From assembly GCA_949128115.1 (NCBI GenBank), contig OX421962.1, positions 97,452,935 through 97,516,934 on the forward strand: a stretch of DNA of 64,000 nucleotides, given 5' to 3'. Source of the stretch: Anaspis maculata (taxonomy: Eukaryota > Arthropoda > Insecta > Coleoptera > Scraptiidae). The first letter of the stretch is position 1. Every line of letters starts with the position of its first letter. The notes below the pieces were generated by a model, which had not been told where the DNA came from, made no database searches, and was given only the letters and a program-made list of their open reading frames with translations. A program made the position numbers and the translations under genes. This document shows positions 33,650 through 46,046 of this stretch, one piece after another.

Positions 33650-35171
33650 TTGTTTATGGTTTCACTTCACTGTGTTTTATGCGGTGGAAAACCAAGTTCA
33701 GGTTCAGATTCTTTTGGTCACACACGTCAACGTCAAAATTGGTTTAAACAGCGTCACTGGTTGCTACAGAAACACGCGGGTAGCCACGGTGACACAGAGC
33801 CTCGCTACTTGATCCGCTCGCACGAATTTTGCAGCCTGACTCATTTCACTTCCGCCCGACTACATTTCGGAACCTTGTCCCGCGATACTTTACGAGTTCC
33901 ACAAACTGCTTATGCATTTAGCGTGCGAAAGTACAAGAAGCAAAGCTTTCGCTCTCTCATCGCCGAAGTATAACGCAAGTATAACTTCTAAAAGAGCGCG
34001 CAGGACAACGACGAAGACGACGAAAGGACAAAGGGAAAAGCTCTGCGAAAAGTTGAGCTACTTGGGGAAAATTCCGTTTCTCCTGTTGTGTATTATTATA
34101 GGTATATATAGATAGAGGACTTTTTGTATTTATCTCCAAGGTTTCTGTCCCGCCGTCAAGAGTTCGCGCGCGCTAATCATACCAAGTGGGATGTAATTCG
34201 TCGATCGAAATTCGATGCGGCAACGAGGCACAAGATACACAACTTGGCGGCTCTTCCCGCGCACGACACATCTGCGGCGGCATTGCTAATTAGACACAGG
34301 GATGGGGGGCGGGGGAGGCGTGAGAGAGAGAGAGAGATTCACGGACTCATTTGAGATCGGATAAAATCCCGAGATCACGACGGCATTGATGACAGTTGTA
34401 TTGTCTTATCTACGACTATTGTCAATTATTAGCAAGTGATAAATAAACAAATGATCAACACGTAACAATCTAAGAGATGGGGTCCTTAGGCACGCTCGTG
34501 CGTAATGTGTGCGACCGCACGGTTAGGGACTTTATGGTTGAAATTTGGTTCCAAAGCTGTCATGTGCCGTACCCTGCAAATTTTTCACGCAAGCATGAAA
34601 TAGTATTCATGTTACTAGCGCTGAAAACCGAGCATGCTCGAGGCCTTAGGCCGTGAGCTGCATGTAAAAGAGTTATGTTAGGTCGTTTTCAACGCGATTA
34701 CCATACCATAGGTATCATTACCACCAGTTTTTCGTGCCGCTTTCTTGCTAATGAAACTAAATAAATGAAATCGTATCAATTAATCATTAGTACAAATTTC
34801 ATGCTGGTACTACTGAATCTATCATCAAGGCACGAAACATACCTACTAGATGCAGATTTTACTGTGTCAAATGTCAGTGTGAAAAATTGCGTCGTCCTCT
34901 GTTCGAATTTTCTTGCTCGAAGCCGTCCGCCCTTCCCCAATTAGTAGAAGGGCTTGGCCAAAAATTCAAAATCACGCTCGCACCAAAAAATGTGCAGTTA
35001 GTTGTACCAACAGTAGAAAAATTACCCCAAAATGTCAATTCTAAAAGTAATAGCTTGTAAGACAGATACCGCAGTCATGTCAAATGGATTTGAAGTATGT
35101 GTAAGACAATCCGTATATTATTTTACCCAAGGCAACGTCACCTTGTGCGATGTATCAACATCAAAATCGTG
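33650..35171. other. unassigned DNA with GA microsatellite
   Basis: A 107-codon open frame at 33650-33973 has no domain pattern. A GA dinucleotide run lies at 34323-34337. Composition is mixed, with CpG-rich DNA up to about 34.3 kb. Confidence 0.35.
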
Positions 35172-35277
35172 CCTGGAGCGGCGGTAGCCGAGTGGTTTAC
35201 GTGTTGACGCGCCAAGCCAGTTGTGTTATACCCAGTTGTGTTATACCGCGCGGGTTCGAATCCGGCCTCGTCCATGA
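35172..35277 (+). mobile_element. tRNA-like SINE head with internal 15-bp duplication
   Basis: TAGCCGAGTGGTT (about 35185) fits an A box and CGGGTTCGAATCC (35251-35263) a B box; the D-arm words resemble a Ser/Leu-type tRNA. The interval between the boxes is lengthened by a tandem duplication of CAGTTGTGTTATACC at 35218 and 35233. T-stem pairing is one pair short and the acceptor stem does not form, so a SINE-like relic is more likely than a tRNA gene. Confidence 0.6.
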
Positions 35278-38200
35278 ATATTTTGTAATGTCTGATCATT
35301 CTAAAAAAAAATTCCGACTTTACTATGCCATATCTGCACCTGTCTGACTACAGCGGTTACGGAAAAATGGATTTTTGACTACAGAGTTGAGCGCAATCAG
35401 AGTACTGAAGCCTCACATAGTAAACAGTAGACAATTCAAAAGTATGCACAACGTGTACCGTTGCGGACTTTTTAAAGTGGACGACAGTTGACAGATTATT
35501 CAGGATTCTGGCCTGAACGTCGCATGACAGCAAGCCAACTCGTTGAAATTGTCGTCCACTTTATTTTGGCCGCAACCGTACCAAAAAACCACTGAATGTC
35601 TCATCGACGCTAATGACCATAGTAGTTGATGCGTCGTAAAACATTAAAAAAATCGTGCCCATTTTCGTCATTTGACGACATTTATACTTACTCTTGTAAA
35701 CTTGCGAAATAAATTCTTATTTGTAATTAGAAATACCTACGGCTTCATTCCTCCTTGATATTCGTACATAGATAAAGCATAGTGCATAGTGGACAACGCG
35801 AGTTATAAAGAAGCAATTATGCGCTTGGAGGGAGAATTATCGTACCTAATATGCTTTTTGAAACTCTTCTTGGGTAGGTACTATTATACTACAATTGCAA
35901 TTTTACTTATATTTTTGTAGCTTTTTTCAAAGATGTATATTCTGAGTTGGAGCAGTCATTTTTTTCTCATCCATGATGGTTGTTCTTTTCCTTGCTGTTA
36001 CATTTTTATTCATTGCTACTTGTTAACTTCTCCATCTTTTTCTTTGTATTCCTTTGGTTGCTCTTATTCAGTTCAATAATTCATCTTTCTAATAGTACCT
36101 ACAGGTAGGTGGTCTAAGATTCGACTTTGCAATAATCTTAATTATCAAATAATTATTTAATCATTATTAATTATTTAACAGTTAGTTTTATCAATCAAAT
36201 TTTTCTTCTTTTACTAAAATGCAAAATCTGGTAAGTAAGTCCGTGGTGCGGTGTAATATCTTGAAAACCGTTCTTCGGCATGCGTTTCGTTACGAAAGCT
36301 TTATCTTCTAGTCGTCGGATAGGCATAATAGGTGTATGCAGGAATTCAACAAAAGTGACACTTTCAGCATACCACAAGCCATCCAGGAAAAACCAACACA
36401 CGACTCGCCGCCTTTAATGGTAACTCCCTCAATGCGCTCGTGATTTACAGCAATTGTTTTGCTCCGTCTTCCACCTGTCAGTTTACCTGTCTAGCAGGTA
36501 CTCAACCAGCGGCCCTTGCAACTTTTCATGACTCCCTGGATGCCATCCAAACCCCATTATTCGTCTGTCTGGCTGTCGGAGTGTCGGGTCCCACCCCAAG
36601 CTAGCCTAGGCCTAGCTGCGTGAATTATGCAACCCCACACTACGTCTGTGCGGCGGGGTTATTGAGCCGGTTTCACAAAGCATCAGCTGAATGGATTCTG
36701 TAAAACCACACCACTTTCAGTTTTCACATAATAATGAGTCATTATTTGTTGAAAAACACGCAGTTTGAAATTTGCAATGACGGCTGTATCTATACGTCAA
36801 ACCAACACCAGAGTAGGCATGTAAACGAAAGCGCGAAGTCATAAACGCAAACGATAGAACTCCACTGGAGAGATATATTACACAACGTAATTCTGCACTC
36901 TGCTCTGAACTTGACGTTCACATGTTTTCAGCTTCCTCTTTCTCAGGGTCCCGACACACCCCAACTTTCCGCGGCTCGAATTCCAAACAATTCTTGCTTT
37001 TACACTTGCCGGCGCACGGGTCCAACAACTTTTCTCGTGGCGTTTGTGACCCTCAAAGTTTGACAGTTTTATGGAAAGTGGGGGTTTAAGGGAACAGGGC
37101 CAAGGGAAAACCAACAAATGTGCGTAAACGCGCGGCTTTTTGAAATTTATGTTCCGTCAGGTATGGCAATCTTTGAAGCGGATGCTTCGGCGCAGACGCG
37201 AAGCTTTGGCGAGAAACATTTGCTACTGCACACCTAAGAACATCCTATAACCAACAATAATCATGGAGGAACGTGCTTCAAGCCCCATGAAGAGAGTTCA
37301 TTGACAATATGACAACGATGACACTGATACCTGAGAAGTTTCACTTCTGCTGCCAATAATAGTGTGATTATTCAGGCTTTAATGTATTCCTTAAATCCCA
37401 AAGTTCTTGCAAGTCTGATGGCCATTTGTATGTGCATTGTCATTAAATAATAATCAAACTCGTAATCGAATGGTCCTTGAAATTTAATTGATGTTTTCGT
37501 TTTTTCGGCGAAAAACTTGCCGCTAAATTAACCCTCGCCCCAAATCACGAGTGCCACAAAGGCTCTGGCGCAAGAAGGAAAAATAAATTCGCTTGCAAAA
37601 AGACAACAACCACTCGAAAAGACGAGGAATGTAAGCAGCGTAAAACTGGGCGAATTAAACTCCGCCAAACGCATATAATAAGGGATTTATGGGACCGACA
37701 AAAGTGAGAAATGTGGGGATAAAGAGGGAACGAAGAGGAGAGAGGAGGCCCTTCTGCTGGATGCTGTAGCAGACTGCAGCTCTGGCAAACGAGTAGGAGT
37801 AGAGAAATTGGATGGAAGTTTTGCGCGACGGACGGAAGGAGGGGAGGCAGAGCGGCGGGTGGAAAGCGCCGCCGTCGAGTGGGAACGAACGTCGGAACAG
37901 ACAAGGACGGAGTCGGGACGGAATGGGGATGATGATGATGATAAAACAATATAACACGAATTCAGCTCGCGCCGACTTTTTAATAACGAGCCGGCAGCAT
38001 GCGGAATCGATAATTATTTTTTCATTTTCAACACTCTCATCGTTCGCCTAATTTGGAATGTAGGCAGGTATTTCCGCATCAGTTTACGAATGCCCTCAAT
38101 TATTTTCGTTTATAAATACTTGCCTCATCACGGCACGCGAGAAATAACACGTAAATAATTATTTTTGATGAGATATAAACGATGGAAGATGGCAATCCGA

Positions 38201-39563
38201 TTGATAATGTGATAAGTTCGATTCGTCACCCGTTGGCTCTTTCTGTTATTTATAATTTCGATTCGATAAAAGTTGACTTTGTAAAATTCGCTCATGAAAA
38301 TTTGTTGTTACAGCTTCGGATGCCCCACCTCCACAAATTTGTTGCGAACTCAGATTAAATTCAATAATTTATTTATAAGACTTTCAAAGTTGTGAAAGAG
38401 CTCAACAAGTACTTGGAGATCATACAGCGCAACTGGCGGTGGAATGTTAAGATCGAAAAATTGAGAAATAAAATTTATGTAAACACTCGATAAAGAAGGT
38501 CCAAAGGAAATTATTAGAGCTTCGTACACATTGGTCACTGTCGGTGAATTTATAAATCAAATGTATGGGCCAGACTTACGAATTGTGCTTGACATTATGA
38601 AATCAGTAATAGTAAAAAGTTTTCAGGACCGCGAAGCGTGTAAAATACTGTAAAATAGACAAATGAGATTGATATTGTCACTGATTGTAGCTACAGCTAT
38701 CACAGATACCCTGCGCCTTCACCATGTCACGTATGATTGCAGCAAGGGCTGTACCAGATACCTGCTGTACCTACGCTCTATAGCTGGGGTCTGAAGGCGG
38801 TTAATCATAAAGCATAGGCTTCATATTCAAATCTATTTTATTGTACCAATATCCTTACATCTAATCTTATAAATACTTAGACACACTACCTATTATTATT
38901 GCAGTCACAACTCATGGCTCACGAATGTGTCTACTTCTTTTCATGTTGTCATATCGATTTCCGATACGCGAATTTACAGACTTTTTTGGGACACCTGTAT
39001 AAATCGTAAACCTGATATTGGTGTTTTGATCACGAAGGGTCCCCCCGGAGGTGAAACGCCGCAAGATATCAAGATGAAACAAAGTGCTAGTCTGCTAGTA
39101 AGAAGCTAAAGAAGTAGATAGATATGACACCATGAGGAGAAGTAGATTCATACGTGAGGCATGAGTTCTGAATAGTATAATAGTAACTGCAATAATAATA
39201 GGCAGTGTTTGAAGTACTTATTGAATGTAAGAATAATGTAGCTAGTATAATAAAATATATTTCACTACAGAGCCTATGCTTAATGACTAACCCCTTCAGC
39301 CCCCAGCTAAAGAGCGTAGGTATCAGGTACAGCTCCTGCTACAATCATATGAAATGGTGGAGGCGCCGGGTACCTATGATAGCTGTCACTGTCACTACAA
39401 TCATGTGAGCTCTTTTGGTGGCTCATCAGTGCAGAGGCATCCAGGTCGGACGATCTGATGAAATAGCAGCCAAGAGATCCTCAAAATACACTATTGTGGG
39501 ACTCCTAAAATGCTAGTTTCCCATGCGTCACCATTTATCCAAGCTGAGAGCTGGCAGCTCTGT
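35278..39563. other. long unassigned stretch
   Basis: No gene or transposon recognised across about 4.3 kb. The 37.5-38.06 kb part is GC-rich with purine-rich plus-strand sequence and overlapping open frames up to 134 codons on the minus strand, whose composition (Pro, Ser, His, Phe) reflects the purine bias. Confidence 0.35.
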
Positions 39564-40510
39564 TTACAATAATATAGACCGGAGAAGTGATGACGTCACA
39601 ACATGGCAACATGGCCGGCGATTGACATTTTCTGGAGGCAAACGTCACATGAACGTGACGTTTTTATGTTTGGTTGTGTTTGGCATGACATTTTCTGGAG
39701 GTTTACAACAAAAGTCACAAAAGTCAGTGCAAAATGGCAGTGAGCATTGCTGAAATATCCAGCCTAAGAGACAGCCAGCGTCATACAGGCGGACTTGGTT
39801 GCAAAAAGGCCAGGCATAGCCCAAATCATCGACAGAGAGCTGCGCAAAGCTGCACTCAGAATCACCAGTGCCTACAGAACGGTTCCGCATGATGCAGCAC
39901 GAGCGCTCTCGGGTATCCCACCCTTCGCCCTGATGCTTGCGATTAGAGGAAACAAGCCTAGGAGTGCCCACCAGCAAACCAGAAAGCAGAAACAAGGCCA
40001 GAGAGCAGTTCGTCGAGCAGTGGCAACGGCAGTGGAACGCCTTGGTTCAAAATTGGATGAAAAAATACTGGGGAGCCTCAAAAGCCTCAGCGTCAGGACA
40101 ACGCGGAACACGCTCGTTTTCATTGTAACGGTCCATCAAGACAGCAAGAAGACCTCGAAGGAAAACTGGGCAGGAGAATCGCCGTCGACAATCTCGTTCA
40201 TGAGATGCTCAGAGGCAAAGAGCAATGGATCGCAGTTTATAGTTAGCAGTTTTCAGTTTATAGCAATATAGTTTGATTTCCTCCACCTAATATAGCCCAA
40301 AATATGAATCTTTTTCGTTATATTCATTTCCGTTATTCACCTTCGCAAAAATTTGACAAACACATGACAAACACGAACACAGAAACGTCACGTGCATGCC
40401 ACGTGCCGTGCATCCCTCGGTCATGTCACGTTTGACGTTTGCCTCCAGAAAATGTCAACCGCCGGCCATGTTGCCATGTTGTGACGTCACACTTCTTCGG
40501 TCTATTGTAA
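39564..40510. mobile_element. inverted-repeat unit enclosing a LINE fragment
   Basis: TTACAATA..AGACCGGAGAAG at the left and CTTCTTCGGTCTATTGTAA at the right start a pair of arms of about 90-125 bp. Both arms include TGACGTCA (39591-39598 and 40482-40489), ATGGCAACATGGCCGGC and CATTTTCTGGAGGCAAACGT. A LINE fragment occupies the middle. No clear target duplication is visible. The class is unknown; it could be a DNA element that captured the fragment, or a LINE fragment flanked by inverted copies of a repeat. Confidence 0.8.
39768..40271 (+). pseudogene. C-terminal fragment of a non-LTR retrotransposon polyprotein
   Basis: The frame from 39768 (open after a TAA) contains LRKAALRITSAYRTVPHDAA followed by GIPPFALML (about 39846-39944). 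This matches the post-RT segment of I/R1/LOA-like LINEs, where an R-x-x-A-x-R-x-x-x-A-Y-R-T-V-S motif is followed by AGxPP. Near 39935 the meaningful reading moves to the +1 frame, which continues AREQFVEQWQRQW, the expected E-x-x-x-x-x-W-Q-x-x-W segment. So at least one frameshift is present. No RT catalytic motif or C-terminal zinc finger remains. Inactive fragment, inside the inverted-repeat unit. Confidence 0.75.
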
Positions 40511-42344
40511 TAAAAATGATATCTATGTCAGTCCAGTCGGGCGATTTTTATACCTAGAGGAACGTACATAACTGATCGGACCTGACTGAGAATTCTTTTT
40601 TGTTCCTGGTCTTTGCTCTCAAATTCTTCTCGAAAGTTTTCAAAGTAAACAAGCAACAACAATAAGAAAGTCTGCTGTGCTCTTCCAATTCCTGATTTCT
40701 TCAACCAATCGGCAACCAACAGAAAAACGAAAACAAAATTCTTGAATTCAGAATGCTGAAAAGCAAATTCTTTTCCTGCTATCTAAAAACCATAACTATC
40801 AAATAATATTTGACAGGTTTGAGACGTCAATGATAAGCCGTCATCTTTGATACGCCATATTGACACTAAAACCGGTTTTAGCGATTATTGCATCGATATA
40901 TCACTCATGTGAGAGAACATATCCACTTGTTTGTGTTTCCATTGCGAAAGTCTAACCTTATGATTTTAGCGTATGGCGCGGGTTTATAAATAAGTCGGCC
41001 GAGCGTACACCTGTTCCGAGCGCACACAAACAAATGCAGCTTACGTGTGTGAAGGCAATAATATCCCAGTTACGGTCGGCTGTGTGATCCACGACTTGAT
41101 TGTCCAAGACAGCAAGCTTATCGTCTTATTGTTATTGTACTTACAACTTACTCTGTTCTCGTAATTTTGGAAACGTAACCTCAATGTGTCCAATATTCAA
41201 ATGACAGATGTCGGTATCAAACTGTCATTAACGTCCATTAAAAGTAGACGCAAGTCGTTGATGTTCCCTGCAACATTCCAAATGACTCGTTTCATCACTC
41301 GGTTAACAAGGTAGAAGACTTATGTTTGAATAAAAAATTAGGAGGGAGGCAACATAAGGGGAGATGTGGCGGCGGCCCTTTCCAATACGCCAGCTCAGAT
41401 GTTGGCAACGACCGCGAGAGCGCAGCGCGCTGTTATTAACCAGGGTCATCCGACCTTGACTGGGGCCTGGGAAATTGCAAAATTAATGAATGCGTTACAC
41501 TGTTTCAAATTCAAACGTAACGTAATAAAGCCTAGCGAAACCCGAGATTCGCTTGTGTTGATACTTTTGCGAAACAACACGAACTCGTAAACACTACTTC
41601 TGGCTTTTGGGCACAATTAACGCACTCGACACGTCAAAGCGGACGACGAGAAACATTGAACTTAGGGAATTATTAGCTTTGGTAGCTACACCATCATCCG
41701 ATTGTTTATCCTCAAGGTCTAATCTAATCAACTTATGCAACTAGACTCTACCGCAAACATGGCAAGGTGCCCATTAAAATACAATGAACATGCTGCTACA
41801 TCGCGCGATATAAACACTCTCCGGACACGACGAGCGGCAACAAAAACTCGCACATTTCCACGCGAGTTTTTCTTCTCCGCTTACCTACCCACCTACTAGC
41901 TCCTTGGAAGTTTTCAAAAGTTCCTCCTCCTTATGCTTTGTCGACGGCGCGGTGCTTTATCGATTGTGCGTGTATTTATACGTCCTCCTCGTCGTCGTCG
42001 TCGTCGTCAGTGAAGTGATAGAGAGTTGATGCCATCAAAAAGACCTTTGATCCACCCGGAGTTTAATCAGGACAGCTATATGCCGGCACTGAATTATCGA
42101 ATTAATTCCAACTTGCAGTGTGTGTGTGTATAGTGCGAGCAAATCAGGTCAAGCGCTTGTACGTTGTACGAGCTCTAATTGAATAATAATTTAAGCCGTT
42201 TTCTGTAGTTTGGATTCTACGGTTTACATGAGGCCACTCAATCAGCACGCTCGCTTATGTGTTTGCTCTTTGACTCGATGGAATCCTGCGATCTAATTCC
42301 TTGTAATTACGTCTAATACCTGTGGTCAAGCCCACACCGAGGCT
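40511..42344. other. unassigned DNA with CGT microsatellite
   Basis: No gene recognised. A (CGT)n run lies at about 41990-42008. A TATA-like word TATAAATA at about 40986 sits in CpG-rich DNA but nothing confirms promoter function. Confidence 0.35.
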
Positions 42345-42455
42345 GCGAGAAGCTTTCCAAATCGCCAAGGCCGCAAGCTAATCGAAGAAAGCTGCGAAGA
42401 ACTATTCGACAATAGATCGTGAAGCTCTCGCCCTCGCCCTTTTCTATACGTCGTA
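42345..42455 (+). pseudogene. Ty3/gypsy RNase H relic
   Basis: The frame starting CGA at 42345 reads REAFQIAKAAS, a stop, then SKKAAKNYSTIDREALALA and a stop shortly after. NYSTIDREALAL is the hallmark start of the RNase H-like domain of Ty3/gypsy Pol (R/K-N-Y-S-x-x-x-x-E-x-L-A). Stops on both sides show it is dead. A related fragment lies at 48311-48455; nucleotide similarity between them extends from GCGAGAAGCTTTCC to about 42485. Confidence 0.7.
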
Positions 42456-43533
42456 ACATTTCATGTATCTACTTGTATATTTGTAAGAAATGTATTCTTG
42501 TATTGCGGGATCAAATTTAACGTTTTGACCCATGCGGACCGGAGTGAGTCCACTCCGTGCAATAAACCGCATTCCTCAGGCTGTGGGACGGAACAAGCGA
42601 ACGAAACAAGTGCATTGTACTTGTCGTGTATTTTACACACGGAAATGATGAATTTGGAACACAATTTCAAATAAACGCCCGGCGGGCCAGGTACAAGATA
42701 TAAGAAGTGAAGCTTCCCGCTTCAAAACACAGAAAATACTGGCAGAGGGCCGCTTACAAACAAAACTGGAAAGAGTTGAAGACTCTTCCAAGTGAAACCG
42801 GGGAATAAGGCCACCGCAGTGTAAACAATAAATTCAAAACGCAACGTGTCGGATTTACATAGCTTCTAGCTTTCTAGCAAGTAGAAGAAAAATGGAACAG
42901 GACTTCCCTGTGGCCGACGTGCGTTGCCGAAGTCCTGGCGTCTCCACTCCTGCCGCTCCCACCAGGCCACCGGACCTCCGACGGATGTTTCGTGGCGTCG
43001 GCCCGTGGTTCCCGAAAGTCCTGCCAGCTCAGCCGGCAAGTTGTCAGTAATTCAAAATAACAGGGCGTAGCTTCCTGACGTAGCTTCGGCCGACGCCTGG
43101 TGATTTTGGCCTGAGGAACGAACTCTTCAACTGTCGGGGCGCCGTGGACCTGGGGGCAGACAACAGAAACGCATCAGCACATACACAACGCCTGGCAAAA
43201 TGAATGAAAAATAACAATGACGGTATCCAAGGCGGCTATTCGGCACAGTTCAGTAGCGAGGCTAGACAATTATACATAAATTAAACACTGGAACAAGCAA
43301 AAATACTGTCGCGTGTCAGCTCCGGTCTTTCTAGGTTATGGCGTTTGACAGTCCGTCAACCGGACGTTTGGTGACGTCGCGAATCTCGCTATTATTGACT
43401 CGAGCGTTCACCATATTTCTGAATTCTCGCCGAGGCGGAAAGTTTAGCCCATCGATACTGAATAAATCCATTCAACTTTGATTCGGTAGCCGACGATGCA
43501 AGTGGCGGCGTAAATTCGGCAGCGAGCACGACT
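42456..43533. other. GC-rich unassigned DNA
   Basis: Next to the gypsy relic and noticeably GC-rich from 42.66 kb. I looked for further pol domains, a primer-binding site or long terminal repeats and found none I can defend. Confidence 0.35.
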
Positions 43534-43686
43534 GGCGGTGGAAACTCCAGCAGCGGTAGATTGTAGAAAATAGCGATAGCCGGCGGCGATGGAAACTCCA
43601 GCGACGGTGGATCGTGGAAAATCGCGATAGCCGACGGCGGTGGAAACTCCAGCGGCGGTGGAACGTGGAAAATAGCGACGAAAAAT
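43534..43686 (+). repeat. 51-bp minisatellite, three copies
   Basis: The word GGCGGTGGAAACTCCAGC (with small changes) begins at 43534, 43585 and 43636, an exact 51-bp period. Because 51 is a multiple of three the repeat keeps a 163-codon minus-strand frame (43472-43963) open, giving a repeated HRRWSFHRRRLS-like peptide. I regard that frame as a by-product of the repeat. Confidence 0.85.
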
Positions 43687-46046
43687 GGGCGATAGCGCCG
43701 GAAAAGGGCCCCTGTAGAAGATGAGCCGAGGTGGCCGGCGGCGGTTTTCTACTCGTGCAGCATGGTCGGTACGAATTCGGCGACAGAAAAGAACGGGTTT
43801 TCCGCTTGAAACGATTTATATAGCTTGCGCTTATCGCCGAAAAACTTGATCGAAAAGAAGCACGAGCCCGCACGTCACACGTGAACGGGTGGTGCAACCC
43901 CAAATTCCTAGATCTCACCAGAAGTAACCAGGAACTGGCACACGCGGAACTGGTGGTGTGCATTAAAGCGAACCACCGTTCGCGCGAAAATCCGAAAGTA
44001 ACAAATGTACTCTTGTCAGAAATTTTGAAATAGCCACAGACTCCGACACTGTTGCCAACTCAACAGTTCCGTCATTTGATTGTCAAGCTTTATAGCTAGA
44101 CATCTGAGATTGAAACATTTTATCTGCGAGTAAGATGAATAATTATATAAGTATGTATTGAGCAGCTCAGAGATCAGAAAATATTTCCCTGGGGCTGCGA
44201 GTCATCCGCCAGGTGAATTAAGAAATATGAGAATAACTATCCAACAGTAGATAAGGAGCTGCTTGCTATTATTCAAGGTGTGAACTGTGAAATGTTTCTC
44301 ATCAATCTGATCAGTTTGATAGTAATATGATAAGAGAGAGAAATTGAGTGTGTGCCACACAACGCGAGTGCAGAATGAGCACACGGTTTTGTTTGTGAAC
44401 TGTTCTGTAAAAGAACTACCACTGAACAAGTCTGATTCTATAAATAAGTTCATCGACAGGCTTGCGGGCGGAACAAAACGCTATAAATAATAATAAAATA
44501 GAATTGTGCGGCTTTCCTGTGCGTCCCATGGAATTTATTTGTATAAAAAGCGAGAGGGATTTGCAGTTGCGTTGTGTATAGTTGCAGTAGGCGGCGGGTG
44601 TCACGTTCCCCGTGCGTCGCACGTATCAGGGGAACCCCCGGCAATTTCAGAGAATCGAAAAACCACCCCGCACACTGTTGCCAACCGCAACAAACCGGAA
44701 TTTACGTGACACAAATCGTCGCGAATGTGGTGCGCGACTATCATGCACTAAATTAATATTGGCAACGTTGCCGGTGGAACGGCGTTGTATGGTATGAAAT
44801 GAACACTGCTTTTTTCGTTCTTCCTGGAGGGGTCGACCTCTCATTAAAGTAATTACTATTGGGGACAATTCTGCGTAGAAAGTGTTCCTTGCCCAACATT
44901 TAATTGCTACAAATTAGTTGGATAAGAAGTGGTGTATTACGTTGTGCGCGACGATGTGTCTTTTTCTCGTAGATTTGCGAAACTTCGAACACACACCGAG
45001 TCCCAAAATAATAAATTAAGGGATCATATCGCCTTCATCAAAACACCATTAAGTCGGGTACGCGGGTTTATAACGCCTATACCTATGCGGGACACGGTAT
45101 TATAAATCCTACGCACAAGAGTTGTTGATTTATGATCACTGATAAGTTTTAAACTAGGTTCGGTTGTGCACAAGCTGGAGAAAGTGAAGCCGGCCGTTGT
45201 ACTAGGGCAATGCCATGGATCAAGGTCGTATACCTTTCCGAAGGGATTATTTGAAAAGCAATAGTTTCTACCGTTCGATTAGAGCGCACCGGTTGCGCTA
45301 ATCAACACCGTGTAACTTCTCATCACAATAAACAGCTATAACCTCACCGTCCCACTTTGAAAGTACAATGGCATAATAATGACTCACCGCATTCATTATC
45401 ATAAATTTTCTTCGGAATGCTATACGAATTGCGATCTTCTCATCTCCGCCTCTCGTGAAATGAGCGTTTGCTATTTTTTTTTGTTCGAAACCGCGCCGAA
45501 ATGGCGAAAAGAATCAAGCGAATATAATGGACATGTCAAAACTTTCACTTTTGAGGCCGCATTCCGCCGTAATAACGAGAGGAGGATGATCAAAGCGGTC
45601 CACTTCAAACGGCCGTGGGATTCCGAATAATTGCTCGGCGATCCCGAAAAAAAAACCGGGAGACTGGACTGCCGGACTGGAATGCCAGTACGCGGCGTAC
45701 GTCCAGGCAATTTGACAATAATTTTATGTGATAAAAATTCGCGCGAGTGGCTTCGTTGTGAAGTTTACTCGTAAATCACAGCCTTGGACGTTGGTATTAC
45801 AATGCGAAAATTGCGATCTTGAGAAGGCCGAGTCGTGAAACATGATGTATCCAACTATTTATTCGCGAACTACGCCAAAGTAGTTAGCGGCATAATCCTG
45901 AATCCAGCCCTGTTGACGAAATCGAAGATATTGCAAGCCGAATTCATTTTGAAGAAGTCACCTAGTCACCTAGATACGATCTAATAAAAGAATCAAAGAA
46001 GAGATGCCAAACAGTTCCGGCTTAAGACCCTACAATCAGGTCCTAT
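43687..46046. other. unassigned intergenic DNA
   Basis: No complete gene or repeat recognised. Short overlapping frames at 44.4-44.9 kb and 45.4-45.7 kb have no domain pattern. Confidence 0.35.

Noticed and set aside
33650..33973. 107-codon plus-strand ORF
   Set aside because: No domain, signal or conserved motif; the length is reachable by chance in this less AT-rich stretch.
37545..37957. Two overlapping minus-strand ORFs of 134 and 100 codons
   Set aside because: Both are open at once in different frames because the plus strand is purine-rich; composition is biased and no domain is seen.
40986..40994. TATA box of a host promoter
   Set aside because: Only the TATAAATA word is present; no initiator, first exon or reading frame follows at a fitting distance.
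42456..43470. Long terminal repeat of a gypsy element next to the RNase H relic
   Set aside because: No second copy, no TG...CA ends with target duplication and no primer-binding site could be found.
43472..43963. 163-codon minus-strand ORF with repeated HRRWSFHRRR-like peptide
   Set aside because: The length is explained by the 51-bp minisatellite, whose period is a multiple of three; the rest of the frame has no domain pattern.
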